Shown: positions 56,173 to 64,000 of the stretch, piece after piece | How positions within the stretch are numbered: position 1 is the first letter of the stretch | How the letters are laid out: each line of letters begins with the position of its first letter | Assembly (NCBI RefSeq): GCF_003144035.1 | Contig: NZ_QFWT01000006.1 | Coordinates: 1 to 64,000, forward strand | Source: Vibrio albus | GTDB lineage: Bacteria > Pseudomonadota > Gammaproteobacteria > Enterobacterales > Vibrionaceae | Direction of reading: 5' to 3' | DNA length: 64,000 bases | The notes under the pieces: model-generated | Told to the model about the DNA's origin: nothing | Databases searched by the model: none | What the model saw: only the letters and a program-made list of their open reading frames with translations | Program-made: the position numbers and the translations under genes

Positions 56173-59100
56173 ATGAATGATACTATTAAATCCCCATATT
56201 CCCATGAGACTTCTGTTTTGCGACAACTGATTGTTATTTTTCTTCTTTTATGGAGCGTGGCCGCACCAGCTAAAAGCAGTAAAGATGTGTTGGTTGTGCA
56301 CTCTTACCATCAGGGGTTTTCCTGGACAGATGAGTTTCAGGCTGGTCTGTCTCACGACCTGAATGGACAAGGCATTACCTATCGTGCTCTCTATCTGGAT
56401 ACCAAACGGGATCAAACTCCGGAATATCTCCGGCAACTCTATCGGCTTTACCACGCCAAGTTGGAAGAAGAGCAGTTTGAGGCTGTTGTGGTCAGCGATA
56501 ATAATGCACTGAACTTGATGAACCGTCTGGGTGATTTACTTGGCGATACACCGGTCATTTTTAGTGGCATCAATGGCTATCAGCCAGATATGCACAAGGC
56601 GTTAAGGGCAACCGGAGTCAGTTCCAATATCGATCTTGAAGAGAACCTGGCTTTAATTCAGCGTGTTCAGCCGCAGGCAAAGCGTGTCACTATTATCAGC
56701 GATTATTCCGTGACGGGGTATGCGGTGCGTGATCAGATAGATCGGTTTATCCAAAACCACACGAATCTGAGCGTTCAGATTGAACATATGGTTCCTGAAT
56801 CCTATGACGAACTGCTGGAGCGCGTATCGGAGTCGGACGGAATAAACACGGCGATTTTGTTCTGGGGCTATTATCGTGACAGGGAAGGGAAGCCAGCCCG
56901 TCTCAATATTTGGAAGCGTGTCGCTGAGTCTGCCGCCTCTCCGGTATATCTGACGCATGATTCAGGGATGGGCTATGGTGCCGTAGGGGGAGTAATACAG
57001 AGCGCGCGTGGGCAGGGCGAAACCGCTGCACATATGTTGCGGGAAATCCTCGGAAATCCTTCTGCACCGTTACCACCGGTTCGAAATGGCACCCCGAAAA
57101 CCGTGCTTGATTATACGGCTATCAGCCAGTGGAATCTGACTGTCCCACTGGAAGAGTCGGTCACCCTGTTGAATAAACCACAGTCACTGACAGAAAGGTA
57201 CGGGAGCACTCTGCGCCTGGCATTGAGTTTAATACTGATGATGGCGGTCATTATTCTGGTGTTAGGGTATTATTTGAGGCGGTTGTATGCGAGTGAAAAT
57301 AAGGCCAAGCACAACCAGATTTTGTTGGAATCCATGCTTGATAGGAGCCACCAGTTTGTCGGGATTCTGGACTCGTTCGGACGGGTTAAACTGAGTAACC
57401 CCCGCCTTCAGGAATTGATATCCGGAAAGGAATTTGAGCCGGAGCTGCCTTTCTGGCGACACCATGCACTGGAAAAAGAAGCGGCTCGGCGTTTGCGCCA
57501 TTATTTTGAATCGACAGACATGCAGTTAGTCGAGCGCTTCGAACTGGAAATTCTGTCTTCAACTCATGGCTGTATGCTGCTGGATGTGGTATTGAGTCCG
57601 CTGCCTTCGGAAGCCGGTAAACTGTCTCAGTATATGTTTGAAGCCAGCGATATTACGACCAGAGTATTAACGCAGCAAAAGCTGGTAGAGAGAGAAGCGA
57701 CGCTGCGAACGTATTATGATCAGCAACCGGTGATGATGCTGACGCTGGATGATAACAACCGGATTCAGGCGGTTAACCAGTTCGCAGAAGAGCTGCTGGG
57801 GTATAATAACATGGCGTTACTCGGGCATCGGCTGCGGGATTTTTATGTCGATGAGACGTCGCTTCCGGCCAGACAACTGCTGATTCAGCCTCAGCAAAAT
57901 GCAAAGAGTGTGTGGCGAAGAGAAATTCGTTACCGGCATAAAGACGGGCAGTCTCTCTGGATTCGGGAGAATGTACGGCCTATTGGTGAAGATGGCCAGT
58001 TACTGGTGGTGGGAGAAGATATTACTGAGATACGTTCACTGACCGAACAACTGGAGTATCAGGCCCGTTACGATCAGTTGACGGAAGCCTTTAACCGTAA
58101 CCATTTTGAGCTAGAGCTGGAGAAATCTCTGCGGGAAGTTGAAGGGCATATGCGAACCCACGCGATGCTGTATCTGGACCTCGACCAGTTGAAAGTCCTG
58201 AATGATACTGCCGGTCATGAAGCGGGGGATGCCGCGATAAAATTCGCAGCAGCCCTGGTAGAGCAAGAGTTACCTTACAGTGCGACCCTGGCCCGTATGG
58301 GCGGGGATGAGTTTGCGGTACTGCTGAGAGACTGTAATGAGATAGGGGCTCAGAAGATTGCCACAGCGATCATTCAGGTGTTGAGTACCAGTGCGTTTAC
58401 CTGGGGAAATATTACACTGAATATTACCTGTTCAATCGGTATCCGCCTGATTGATCATACGGCAGATTCTCCTCAGATGGTGCATGCTCAAGCCGACACC
58501 GCCTGCCATGCGGCGAAAGATGAAGGACGTAATCGCTATCATGTGTATCACGTTGATGATGCCGACCTGCGTCAGCGGCAGCAGGAAATGGAAAGTGTCA
58601 GCCTGGTCCATGAGGCTCTGGCGAATGACCGGCTGGAGCTGTTTGCCCAGCAGATCCTTGATTTAAATGATGAAGATGGTCAGCCAAAACTCCATTTTGA
58701 AATTCTGGTGCGGATCCGTAACCCGGAAGGCGAGTATATTTCACCGGGGATCTTTATGCCGGCCTCTGAGAAATACAATATCGCTCACCTGATTGACCGG
58801 GCCGTGGTGACAAAAACGCTGGCCTGGCTCGAAGCACACCCACAGGCTGTCGAACAGTTATCTTTCTGTTCGATTAACCTGTCCGGTCAGACGATAGGGA
58901 ACCGGGATTTCGTCCGTTTTCTGCTCAATGCCATTGATGAAAGTTCGGTTCCCAGTGAGAAACTGTGTATTGAAGTGACAGAAACGGCGGCGATGGGGAA
59001 TATCAATCAGGCGGTTGAACTGTTTACCCGGATTAAAAAGAAAGGTTGCCTGATCGCTCTGGATGATTTTGGGTCCGGGTTGTCTTCGTTCGGCTACCTG

Positions 59101-59373
59101 AAAAAACTGCCTATCGATGTTGTGAAGATTGATGGCATGTTTGTCCGGGATATGGATACCAATCAGACCGACTATGTCATGGTGCGCTCCATTAATGACC
59201 TGGTCAAACAGATGGGTAAACGTACGGTTGCAGAGTTTGTGGAAAATACGCGCATTATCAGCCGGTTGACCGAGCTTGGGATCGATTATGCTCAGGGGTA
59301 TGTGATTAACCGGCCTAAGCCTCTGGCAGAGCTGGTGGATGAGATCTTAGGCACGCAATATCATCTGGAATGA
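56173..59373 (+). CDS. sensor GGDEF-EAL protein with periplasmic ABC-type binding domain
   Basis: 1066 aa. N-terminal signal/anchor about 17-33, then a periplasmic domain (about 38-330, VLVVHSYHQGFSWTDEFQAGL) like ABC substrate-binding proteins fused to sensors. Membrane helix about 346-369, then two PAS regions (about 375-490 and 505-625). GGDEF at 710-714 is intact (RMGGDEFAVLL), and EAL-type domain has EIL at 843-845, INLSGQ, IEVTE, DDFGSG, KID and AQGY, so both synthesis and hydrolysis of c-di-GMP look possible. The AEG loop is AEF. A ligand-controlled c-di-GMP switch is inferred. The ligand is unknown. Confidence 0.9.
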   Translation: MNDTIKSPYSHETSVLRQLIVIFLLLWSVAAPAKSSKDVLVVHSYHQGFSWTDEFQAGLSHDLNGQGITYRALYLDTKRDQTPEYLRQLYRLYHAKLEEEQFEAVVVSDNNALNLMNRLGDLLGDTPVIFSGINGYQPDMHKALRATGVSSNIDLEENLALIQRVQPQAKRVTIISDYSVTGYAVRDQIDRFIQNHTNLSVQIEHMVPESYDELLERVSESDGINTAILFWGYYRDREGKPARLNIWKRVAESAASPVYLTHDSGMGYGAVGGVIQSARGQGETAAHMLREILGNPSAPLPPVRNGTPKTVLDYTAISQWNLTVPLEESVTLLNKPQSLTERYGSTLRLALSLILMMAVIILVLGYYLRRLYASENKAKHNQILLESMLDRSHQFVGILDSFGRVKLSNPRLQELISGKEFEPELPFWRHHALEKEAARRLRHYFESTDMQLVERFELEILSSTHGCMLLDVVLSPLPSEAGKLSQYMFEASDITTRVLTQQKLVEREATLRTYYDQQPVMMLTLDDNNRIQAVNQFAEELLGYNNMALLGHRLRDFYVDETSLPARQLLIQPQQNAKSVWRREIRYRHKDGQSLWIRENVRPIGEDGQLLVVGEDITEIRSLTEQLEYQARYDQLTEAFNRNHFELELEKSLREVEGHMRTHAMLYLDLDQLKVLNDTAGHEAGDAAIKFAAALVEQELPYSATLARMGGDEFAVLLRDCNEIGAQKIATAIIQVLSTSAFTWGNITLNITCSIGIRLIDHTADSPQMVHAQADTACHAAKDEGRNRYHVYHVDDADLRQRQQEMESVSLVHEALANDRLELFAQQILDLNDEDGQPKLHFEILVRIRNPEGEYISPGIFMPASEKYNIAHLIDRAVVTKTLAWLEAHPQAVEQLSFCSINLSGQTIGNRDFVRFLLNAIDESSVPSEKLCIEVTETAAMGNINQAVELFTRIKKKGCLIALDDFGSGLSSFGYLKKLPIDVVKIDGMFVRDMDTNQTDYVMVRSINDLVKQMGKRTVAEFVENTRIISRLTELGIDYAQGYVINRPKPLAELVDEILGTQYHLE

Positions 59374-59460
59374 TAGGATACCCGGCTCCATTCCGTTAGA
59401 ATACCCACCCTGCTTTTTGGCATTATTTATGTCGACGATTATTCATTTATGGAGTTCAGT

Positions 59461-60240
59461 GTGCAGCTACAGTTACTGTGCGAAGAGAGTTATTTACAGC
59501 CCCGCTTAGACGACATAGCGGCATTGTGGCATTTAAGCCATGATGACCAGAGCCCGTTTGCTCTGGTACTGACAACAGAACGTCTGGAACTGCGTAAACT
59601 GGATGAGCCCAAACTGGGGGCCATTTATGTGGATTTGGTTGGGGGAGCCGTCGGGCACCGGCGTAAATTCGGGGGTGGAAAAGGACAGGCGATTGCGAAA
59701 GCGGCTGGTCTGAACAAAGGCGCGACACCAACGGTGCTGGATGCGACTGCTGGCTTAGGTCGGGATGCCTTCGTACTGGCCTCTCTTGGCTGTAACGTAC
59801 AAATGATAGAGCGCAACCCTGTGGTGGCCGCCTTGCTGGATGACGGTCTGAAGCGCGCGAAGCTGGATCCCGACATAGGTGGATGGGTGTCTGAGCGAAT
59901 GTCTCTGTTGCACGCCTCAAGCCATGATGCTCTTGAACAACTGACTCAGCAGGCATCATTTGTTCGGCCGGATGTGGTCTACCTCGACCCTATGTACCCG
60001 CACCCGGAAAACAAGAAGAAAAGTGCCCTGGTGAAGAAAGAAATGCGGGTGTTTCAGTCTCTGGTTGGCGCGGATGAGGATGCCGATGCGTTGCTGGAGC
60101 CGGCCTTTGCGCTGGCCGTAAAAAGGGTGGTTGTGAAGCGGCCTGACTATGCAGACTGGCTGGCCGGGCGCAAACCGACCATGGCGATTGAAACGAAAAA
60201 AAACCGGTTCGATGTATATGTAAAAGCATCAATGGGTTAG
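59461..60240 (+). CDS. rsmJ: 16S rRNA m2G1516 methyltransferase RsmJ
   Basis: 259 aa. SAM motif [19 protein letters not shown] and family blocks [39 protein letters not shown] and [10 protein letters not shown] are clear. The GTG at 59461 ([10 protein letters not shown]) is preferred because GGAG lies six bases ahead and it gives the family start. An ATG at 59449 is in frame and overlaps that SD. Confidence 0.94.
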   Translation: MQLQLLCEESYLQPRLDDIAALWHLSHDDQSPFALVLTTERLELRKLDEPKLGAIYVDLVGGAVGHRRKFGGGKGQAIAKAAGLNKGATPTVLDATAGLGRDAFVLASLGCNVQMIERNPVVAALLDDGLKRAKLDPDIGGWVSERMSLLHASSHDALEQLTQQASFVRPDVVYLDPMYPHPENKKKSALVKKEMRVFQSLVGADEDADALLEPAFALAVKRVVVKRPDYADWLAGRKPTMAIETKKNRFDVYVKASMG

Positions 60241-60311
60241 CTGTTCTCCCTCATCAGGTGGTGTTTTTCTGCTTGAAAAATTGTTCAGCTATCGTATTAT
60301 CCAATTAGTAA

Positions 60312-60326
60312 TGATTCTTAATTGCA
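60312..60326. promoter_or_regulatory. Fur-box-like sequence overlapping a candidate promoter
   Basis: TGATTCTTAATTGCA matches 9 of 14 defined positions of the 7-1-7 Fur consensus TGATAAT-N-ATTATCA. It lies beside a TTGCAT-16-CATAAG promoter-like pair, 50-65 bases before the next gene. Weak. Confidence 0.25.
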
Positions 60327-60376
60327 TTGACTTCTATTTATCTCATAAGCTCATTGTGACGTAGCTGGAGCTGTAC

Positions 60377-60772
60377 ATGGCTAAACGATTATGTAAATTT
60401 AACCGCCACGATATTGCGGCCAATCTGGGCACCATACATTCTCTGGTCAAAGAACCCCGATACCTGTGTCGTTCCTGTGCCAGAACGTCTGCTGAGTCAT
60501 CAGTGCTGTGCAAGCCGGAAGCCATTCCTTTTATTTCTGAGGCCGCTAATGTCGGTGCCACTGCTGACGTCGTCATGGCTAAGCCAAATCAAACGAAAAA
60601 GTCTCTGAAGAAACTGAAAAAAGCCGGGAAAAAACAGAAGAAGCTGGAGAAGCAGTTAAGAAAAGCCACCAGCCGTCAGGCTAAGATAGAGCAGAAGCTG
60701 GTGAAAATGCAGCATTTGACTGGTACGGCCGAGCTTCTTTCTGATTCTGACGTACCTGCTGCCTTGCATTAA
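60377..60772 (+). CDS. small Cys-containing basic protein, unknown function
   Basis: 131 aa, not recognised by name. N-terminal part has C6, C31, C34 and C45 (CRSCARTSAESSVLC), possibly a metal site. The C-terminal part (about 70-115) is very Lys-rich and heptad-like (KKSLKKLKKAGKKQKKLEKQLRKA), likely a coiled coil or nucleic-acid-contacting helix. No signal peptide. The ATG follows TGGAGCTGTAC. Stand-alone gene convergent with the EamA transporter. A possible Fur-type box lies upstream. A role in RNA/DNA binding or metal handling would be guesswork. Confidence 0.7.
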   Translation: MAKRLCKFNRHDIAANLGTIHSLVKEPRYLCRSCARTSAESSVLCKPEAIPFISEAANVGATADVVMAKPNQTKKSLKKLKKAGKKQKKLEKQLRKATSRQAKIEQKLVKMQHLTGTAELLSDSDVPAALH

Positions 60773-60785
60773 TGGCTGAGGATAG

Positions 60786-60815
60786 TCAGGTAGCGCCGTG
60801 ACAGGCACTACCTGA
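60786..60815. terminator. bidirectional terminator hairpin
   Basis: TCAGGTAG / CTACCTGA plus an inner GCC / GGC, between convergent genes ending at 60772 and 60824. No long T run. Confidence 0.7.
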
Positions 60816-60823
60816 GAGTGTGT

Positions 60824-61702
60824 TTATCGTGTCTGATACTGGCTGCGAACTTTCTGTTTAACCAGGGTTTCGTTCACGATCAGTGACAGAAGGATAATGC
60901 TACCGCCGATCAGAAGACGCACCAAATCGACATCGCGGTTCCAAATCAAGATATTGACGATCAAACCGGCAGGCACCAGTGCATTATTCATGACCGCTAA
61001 AGCACCGGTATTCACTACACATGCCCCTTTATTCCACAGGAAGTAGCCCACCCCGGAAGCAATCAGACCCAGATATACCAGAATTCCCCACTGCAGGGCC
61101 GTTGTCGGCAGCTTATCCGGGTTACCCAGCAGAGCAAAAGCAATGACAGCAACACATAATGCACCGAGGTAGAAGTAACCGAATACGGTGTGCTGAGGCA
61201 GGGAAATGTCCTCTTTCTCCATAATGTACTTGTAGCCTACCTGACCAATGGCAAAGCAGAGGTTGGCACCCTGTACCACCAGAAATCCGGTCAGGAAGTT
61301 GTCATTAATACCGGAAAATTTGATGACTACCGCTCCGGCGACGGCAATGGCCGCGGTGAGCAGATACCAGGGTGAAAAACGGCCTTTCAGCAGATCGTAG
61401 ACCAGAGTGACGTAAATAGGAGTAAAGACGGTAAATAGCAGCACTTCTGGTACGGAGAGCAATAAGAATGACTGATAATAGAAACAGTACATCAGACCAA
61501 GCTGAATGCCTCCAACCGTCATTAGTTTGATGATCAGTGATTTGGGAACCTGATGGAATTTCAGGAAAGGGACAAAGACTACGCCAGCAAGCGCAACGCG
61601 CATCAGAACGGAGAACCATGAGTCAACCTGACCGGCAAGGTAGACGCCGATCAGGCTAAAAGAAAACGCCCATAACAGGGTGACGGCAGAAAGGTAGAAC
61701 AT
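60824..61702 (-). CDS. EamA-family (DMT) transporter
   Basis: 292 aa with about ten hydrophobic helices in two EamA halves (about 1-130, 140-280). First helix FYLSAVTLLWAFSFSLIGVYL is typical, with PEVLLFTVFTPIYVTLVYDL in half 1 and GVGYFLWNKG in half 2. Probably exports amino acids, carboxylates or amines across the inner membrane; substrate not predictable. 75 bp downstream of uspA on the same strand. Confidence 0.85.
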   Translation of the reverse strand: MFYLSAVTLLWAFSFSLIGVYLAGQVDSWFSVLMRVALAGVVFVPFLKFHQVPKSLIIKLMTVGGIQLGLMYCFYYQSFLLLSVPEVLLFTVFTPIYVTLVYDLLKGRFSPWYLLTAAIAVAGAVVIKFSGINDNFLTGFLVVQGANLCFAIGQVGYKYIMEKEDISLPQHTVFGYFYLGALCVAVIAFALLGNPDKLPTTALQWGILVYLGLIASGVGYFLWNKGACVVNTGALAVMNNALVPAGLIVNILIWNRDVDLVRLLIGGSIILLSLIVNETLVKQKVRSQYQTR

Positions 61703-61777
61703 GATTGGTAACCAAATTAAAAAAAGTTAATTGACGAATGAATAAAAAACGTCCGCATTCTACCTGTTTATGTACAA

Positions 61778-62206
61778 TTAGTCTTTATCTAATGGCACGA
61801 CCAGCAAATCAATCGGTACGCTGTTCAGCAGTTGTTTAGTGGAAGAGAGCAGCTTACTCCAGAAATCCTGATGATGGCCACAAATGACGAGATCCACCTC
61901 TTTTTGCTTAATGGCATCTTTCAGTTCGTATCCCAGATCTCCGGCACCGACCATAGTATGCTTGACCGGATAATCGGCAAAGTCAGCCAGTTCCCGTAGC
62001 TGTTGTTTTGAAGCTTCTATTGCCCGGTTTTGGGTATCGGCCAAGTTAATATCGATCAGCCCGGTATATACCTCTGCGTAGTTCACATCGATATGGATAA
62101 AAGAAAGATCAGCATGAATCGGTTTGGCCAGCGCCACTGCTTTTTGAATAAGCACTTTACTTTCTTCAGTCAGATCGACAGCAACCAGAATATGTTTGTA
62201 ACACAT
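61778..62206 (-). CDS. uspA: universal stress protein A
   Basis: 142 aa, full UspA length. Start YKHILVAVDLTEESKVLIQKA, and C-terminal GHHQDFWSKLLSSTKQLLNSVPIDLLVVPL. As in E. coli UspA, the ATP-binding G-2x-G-9x-G-S/T motif is not evident. Cytosolic stress protein. Divergent from ftnA across 193 bp. Confidence 0.94.
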   Translation of the reverse strand: MCYKHILVAVDLTEESKVLIQKAVALAKPIHADLSFIHIDVNYAEVYTGLIDINLADTQNRAIEASKQQLRELADFADYPVKHTMVGAGDLGYELKDAIKQKEVDLVICGHHQDFWSKLLSSTKQLLNSVPIDLLVVPLDKD

Positions 62207-62399
62207 AGAATTAGCTCCTTTTCGAGGTATCTTTACTAAGATTAGCAGGTAATCGGAAAGTTTTTTGAATACATGATCTCATAACTGGAGCGGTCTTTTT
62301 CTACGTCTCACATAATAGAAAGGTGCTATATTTTACTGATAAAAGTCTTATAAAACCTTATGCTAAACAGAAGTTGGTAAGCTTTTACAAGGAGAAAAA

Positions 62400-62927
62400 A
62401 TGTTATCTCAAGCAATGATTGATCAACTAAATGATCAAATTAACCTCGAATTTTATTCATCCAATCTATACTTACAAATGAGTGCATGGTGTGAAGATAA
62501 AGGTTTCGAAGGTGCAGCTGCTTTTCTGCGGGCTCATGCCACAGAAGAAATGGAACATATGCAGCGCCTGTTTACGTATGTGAGTGAAACTGGATCGTTA
62601 CCGATTCTTGGTTCAATCGCTGCCCCAAGGCATGACTTTGAAAGCTTGGGTGAAGTGTTTAAGGAAACTTATGACCACGAAGTAATGATCACGGAAAAGA
62701 TCAACAAACTGGCTCATGTTGCTTTCACCGCGCAGGATTACTCAACCTTCAACTTCTTACAGTGGTATGTTGCAGAGCAGCATGAAGAAGAGAAGTTGTT
62801 TAAAGGGATTTTAGATAAGCTGGAGCTTGTGGGTGAGGATGGTAAATCTCTGTTCTTACTGGATAAAGATCTGGCAGCAATGGCAAAAGAAGGTTCATCT
62901 TCAGTAATGGATGCTGGCGGCGCGTAA
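62400..62927 (+). CDS. ftnA: bacterial non-heme ferritin
   Basis: 175 aa, 24-mer iron-storage cage. Ferroxidase residues are visible: E17 ([12 protein letters not shown]), E50 and H53 (ATEEMEHM), and further Glu and Gln in helices C and D ([19 protein letters not shown]). The start [21 protein letters not shown] is standard. AAGGAG lies eight bases before the ATG. No clear Fur box seen upstream. Confidence 0.96.
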   Translation: MLSQAMIDQLNDQINLEFYSSNLYLQMSAWCEDKGFEGAAAFLRAHATEEMEHMQRLFTYVSETGSLPILGSIAAPRHDFESLGEVFKETYDHEVMITEKINKLAHVAFTAQDYSTFNFLQWYVAEQHEEEKLFKGILDKLELVGEDGKSLFLLDKDLAAMAKEGSSSVMDAGGA

Positions 62928-63009
62928 GCAGATAAGACGAAGATCATGCCTAACAGGCGTACTGTTCATCTTTTTCTGCACGCATTCCTGAAGATGTAAG
63001 GAGGAGAGG

Positions 63010-63333
63010 ATGATCAGTAGCGATCTTGTTTTATTCACTTTGATGGTAGTGGTAAGTGTTAACTTGGCGCGTGCGCTGACAGCATTGCGTTCGTTGCTTT
63101 ATATTATGCGTGAAGCTCACCCTTTGTTATATCAGCAAGTCGATGGCAGGGACTTTTTCACCACGCATGGCAATGTTGTGAAGCAGTTTCGCCTTTATCA
63201 CTACATCAGAAGCCGTGAGTACATGCATCATCATGATCCTCTGTTTATCAAAAAATGCGATAAAGTCAGAGGTCTGTTTATTCTGTTTATGAATCTTCTG
63301 GGCGTCACATTGCTCGCTGCTATTTTGATTTAA
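63010..63333 (+). CDS. uspB: universal stress protein B
   Basis: 107 aa small membrane protein with helices near both ends (about 5-22, [17 protein letters not shown]; about 88-107, [19 protein letters not shown]). Conserved core [29 protein letters not shown]. In E. coli it is RpoS-controlled and linked to ethanol resistance. AAGGAGG precedes the ATG. Confidence 0.94.
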   Translation: MISSDLVLFTLMVVVSVNLARALTALRSLLYIMREAHPLLYQQVDGRDFFTTHGNVVKQFRLYHYIRSREYMHHHDPLFIKKCDKVRGLFILFMNLLGVTLLAAILI

Positions 63334-63431
63334 AGCGAGTAATTTAGGGATAAGTGCTAATGATTTGTGAGTAGGGTATGCCTGTATTGGCAATGGTAGA
63401 ATGAATGGTTAAAATGCTGTTCAATTAGCGG

Positions 63432-63463
63432 GGATGTGCGTGGTTAGCACATCCTTTTTATTT
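63432..63463 (+). terminator. uspB terminator
   Basis: GGATGTGC / GCACATCC with a 7-nt loop, then T5. Confidence 0.92.
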
Positions 63464-63504
63464 TCCAGGCCTTGATATATTAAGGGCTAATTGTCGCTCA
63501 GAAC

Positions 63505-63576
63505 GCCGTAAATACATCCCTGTAGGCTTGGACGCAGCATCCCTGCTGCGTACATCTGCTCGACAAACACCCCTTA
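63505..63576 (+). repeat. REP-like palindromic element, copy 2
   Basis: TAAATACATCCCTGTAGGCT, then hairpin arms CGCAGC / GCTGCG around ATCCCT, then a tail with GACAAACACCCC. Same family as the element at 20808 (opposite strand). Lies between the uspB terminator and the flavoprotein gene. Confidence 0.75.
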
Positions 63577-63629
63577 ATCTCATACCTGATAGTAATCCCG
63601 GCTATGCCGGAGTGAGAGTGGATTTAACT

Positions 63630-64000
63630 GTGACGACAAAGGTTGATGTAGTAGTGATTGGTGCCGGAGCGGCGGGGCTGATGTGTGCGGCGCAGGCGGG
63701 CAAACGGGGCCGGAAAGTTCTGGTGCTGGACCATGCCAAAAGACCCGGGCGTAAGATCCTGATTTCCGGTGGCGGTAAGTGTAACTTCACCAACTATGAT
63801 ATTTCTGCCGGTAATTACCTGTGTCAGAACCCTCACTTCGTCAAATCGGCTTTATCGCAGTACAGCAACTGGGATTTTATCGGCCTGGTGTCTGAATACG
63901 GTATTGAGTATGAAGAACGGGACCATGGCCAGTTGTTCTGTCTGGATTCCGCCAAAGAGATTGTGCAGATGCTGCAGCAGGAATGCGATCCACAGCAGGT
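63630..64000 (+). CDS. YhiN/BaiN-family flavoprotein, 5' part only
   Basis: At least 123 residues; the frame is open to the window end, so the gene is cut by the boundary. Reads TTKVDVVVIGAGAAGLMCAAQ (FAD GxGxxG motif), then RPGRKILISGGGKCNFTN and QNPHFVKSALSQYSNWDFI, as in E. coli YhiN/HI0933. Predicted FAD- and NAD(P)-dependent oxidoreductase of unknown substrate. GTG at 63630 is preferred (MTTKVDV); GTGs at 63612 and 63618 are in frame. Confidence 0.9.
   Translation, partial: MTTKVDVVVIGAGAAGLMCAAQAGKRGRKVLVLDHAKRPGRKILISGGGKCNFTNYDISAGNYLCQNPHFVKSALSQYSNWDFIGLVSEYGIEYEERDHGQLFCLDSAKEIVQMLQQECDPQQ

Overview
The window looks like a piece of the main chromosome of a Vibrio or close relative (Vibrionaceae). 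Evidence: a Vibrio-type 5S rRNA; a complete eps/gsp type II secretion operon followed by nudE and cysQ; glnA / DUF4124 gene / ntrB / ntrC / add in the order typical of vibrios; the uspA–ftnA–uspB group; and protein sequences throughout that read as vibrio orthologues. Most of it is conserved core genome, with one clear accessory-like block at about 41.5-50.7 kb.

Layout. 0-0.5 kb: the end of an rRNA operon (5S, tRNA-Asp, terminator) followed by a broken tRNA-Asp copy. 0.5-3 kb: ubiK and rep. 3.0-3.8 kb: tRNA-Arg, two tandem tRNA-His/tRNA-Pro units and a broken tRNA-Pro 3' half. 3.8-4.4 kb: AT-rich gap. 4.4-9.8 kb: a peptide-type ABC importer (one fused double ATPase, binding protein, two permeases). 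10-15.4 kb: a SPOR-like exported protein, adenosine deaminase, NtrC, NtrB and a DUF4124 protein. 15.6-17.3 kb: glnA with a sigma-54 promoter and NtrC sites. 17.5-22.9 kb: bipA, yihY, dtd and an AsmA-like protein. 23-26.2 kb: pckA, hslO, hslR. 26.4-37.8 kb: gspC-N. 37.8-41 kb: nudE, cysQ and an EAL-CBS protein whose EAL site is degenerate.

41.5-50.7 kb is the block most worth study. It encodes an ECF sigma factor of the kinase-associated type, a membrane Ser/Thr kinase, a cysteine-containing cytosolic protein, an outer-membrane barrel candidate, and three exported proteins (a 780-aa lipoprotein, a 512-aa protein and a 485-aa protein) that share a two-cysteine C-terminal segment. The sigma factor/kinase core resembles the EcfP/PknT pair described in V. 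parahaemolyticus. I do not recognise the exported family and the barrel around it. My inference is an envelope-sensing circuit in which the kinase switches on the sigma factor and the exported proteins act as its inputs or outputs.

51-64 kb: gor, rlmJ, prlC, asnC, a periplasmic-sensor GGDEF-EAL protein, rsmJ, a small Cys-containing protein, an EamA transporter, uspA, ftnA, uspB and the start of a yhiN-like flavoprotein cut by the window end. Two copies of one REP-like element (about 20.8 kb and 63.5 kb) and a different nested palindrome (55.6 kb) lie in intergenic spaces.
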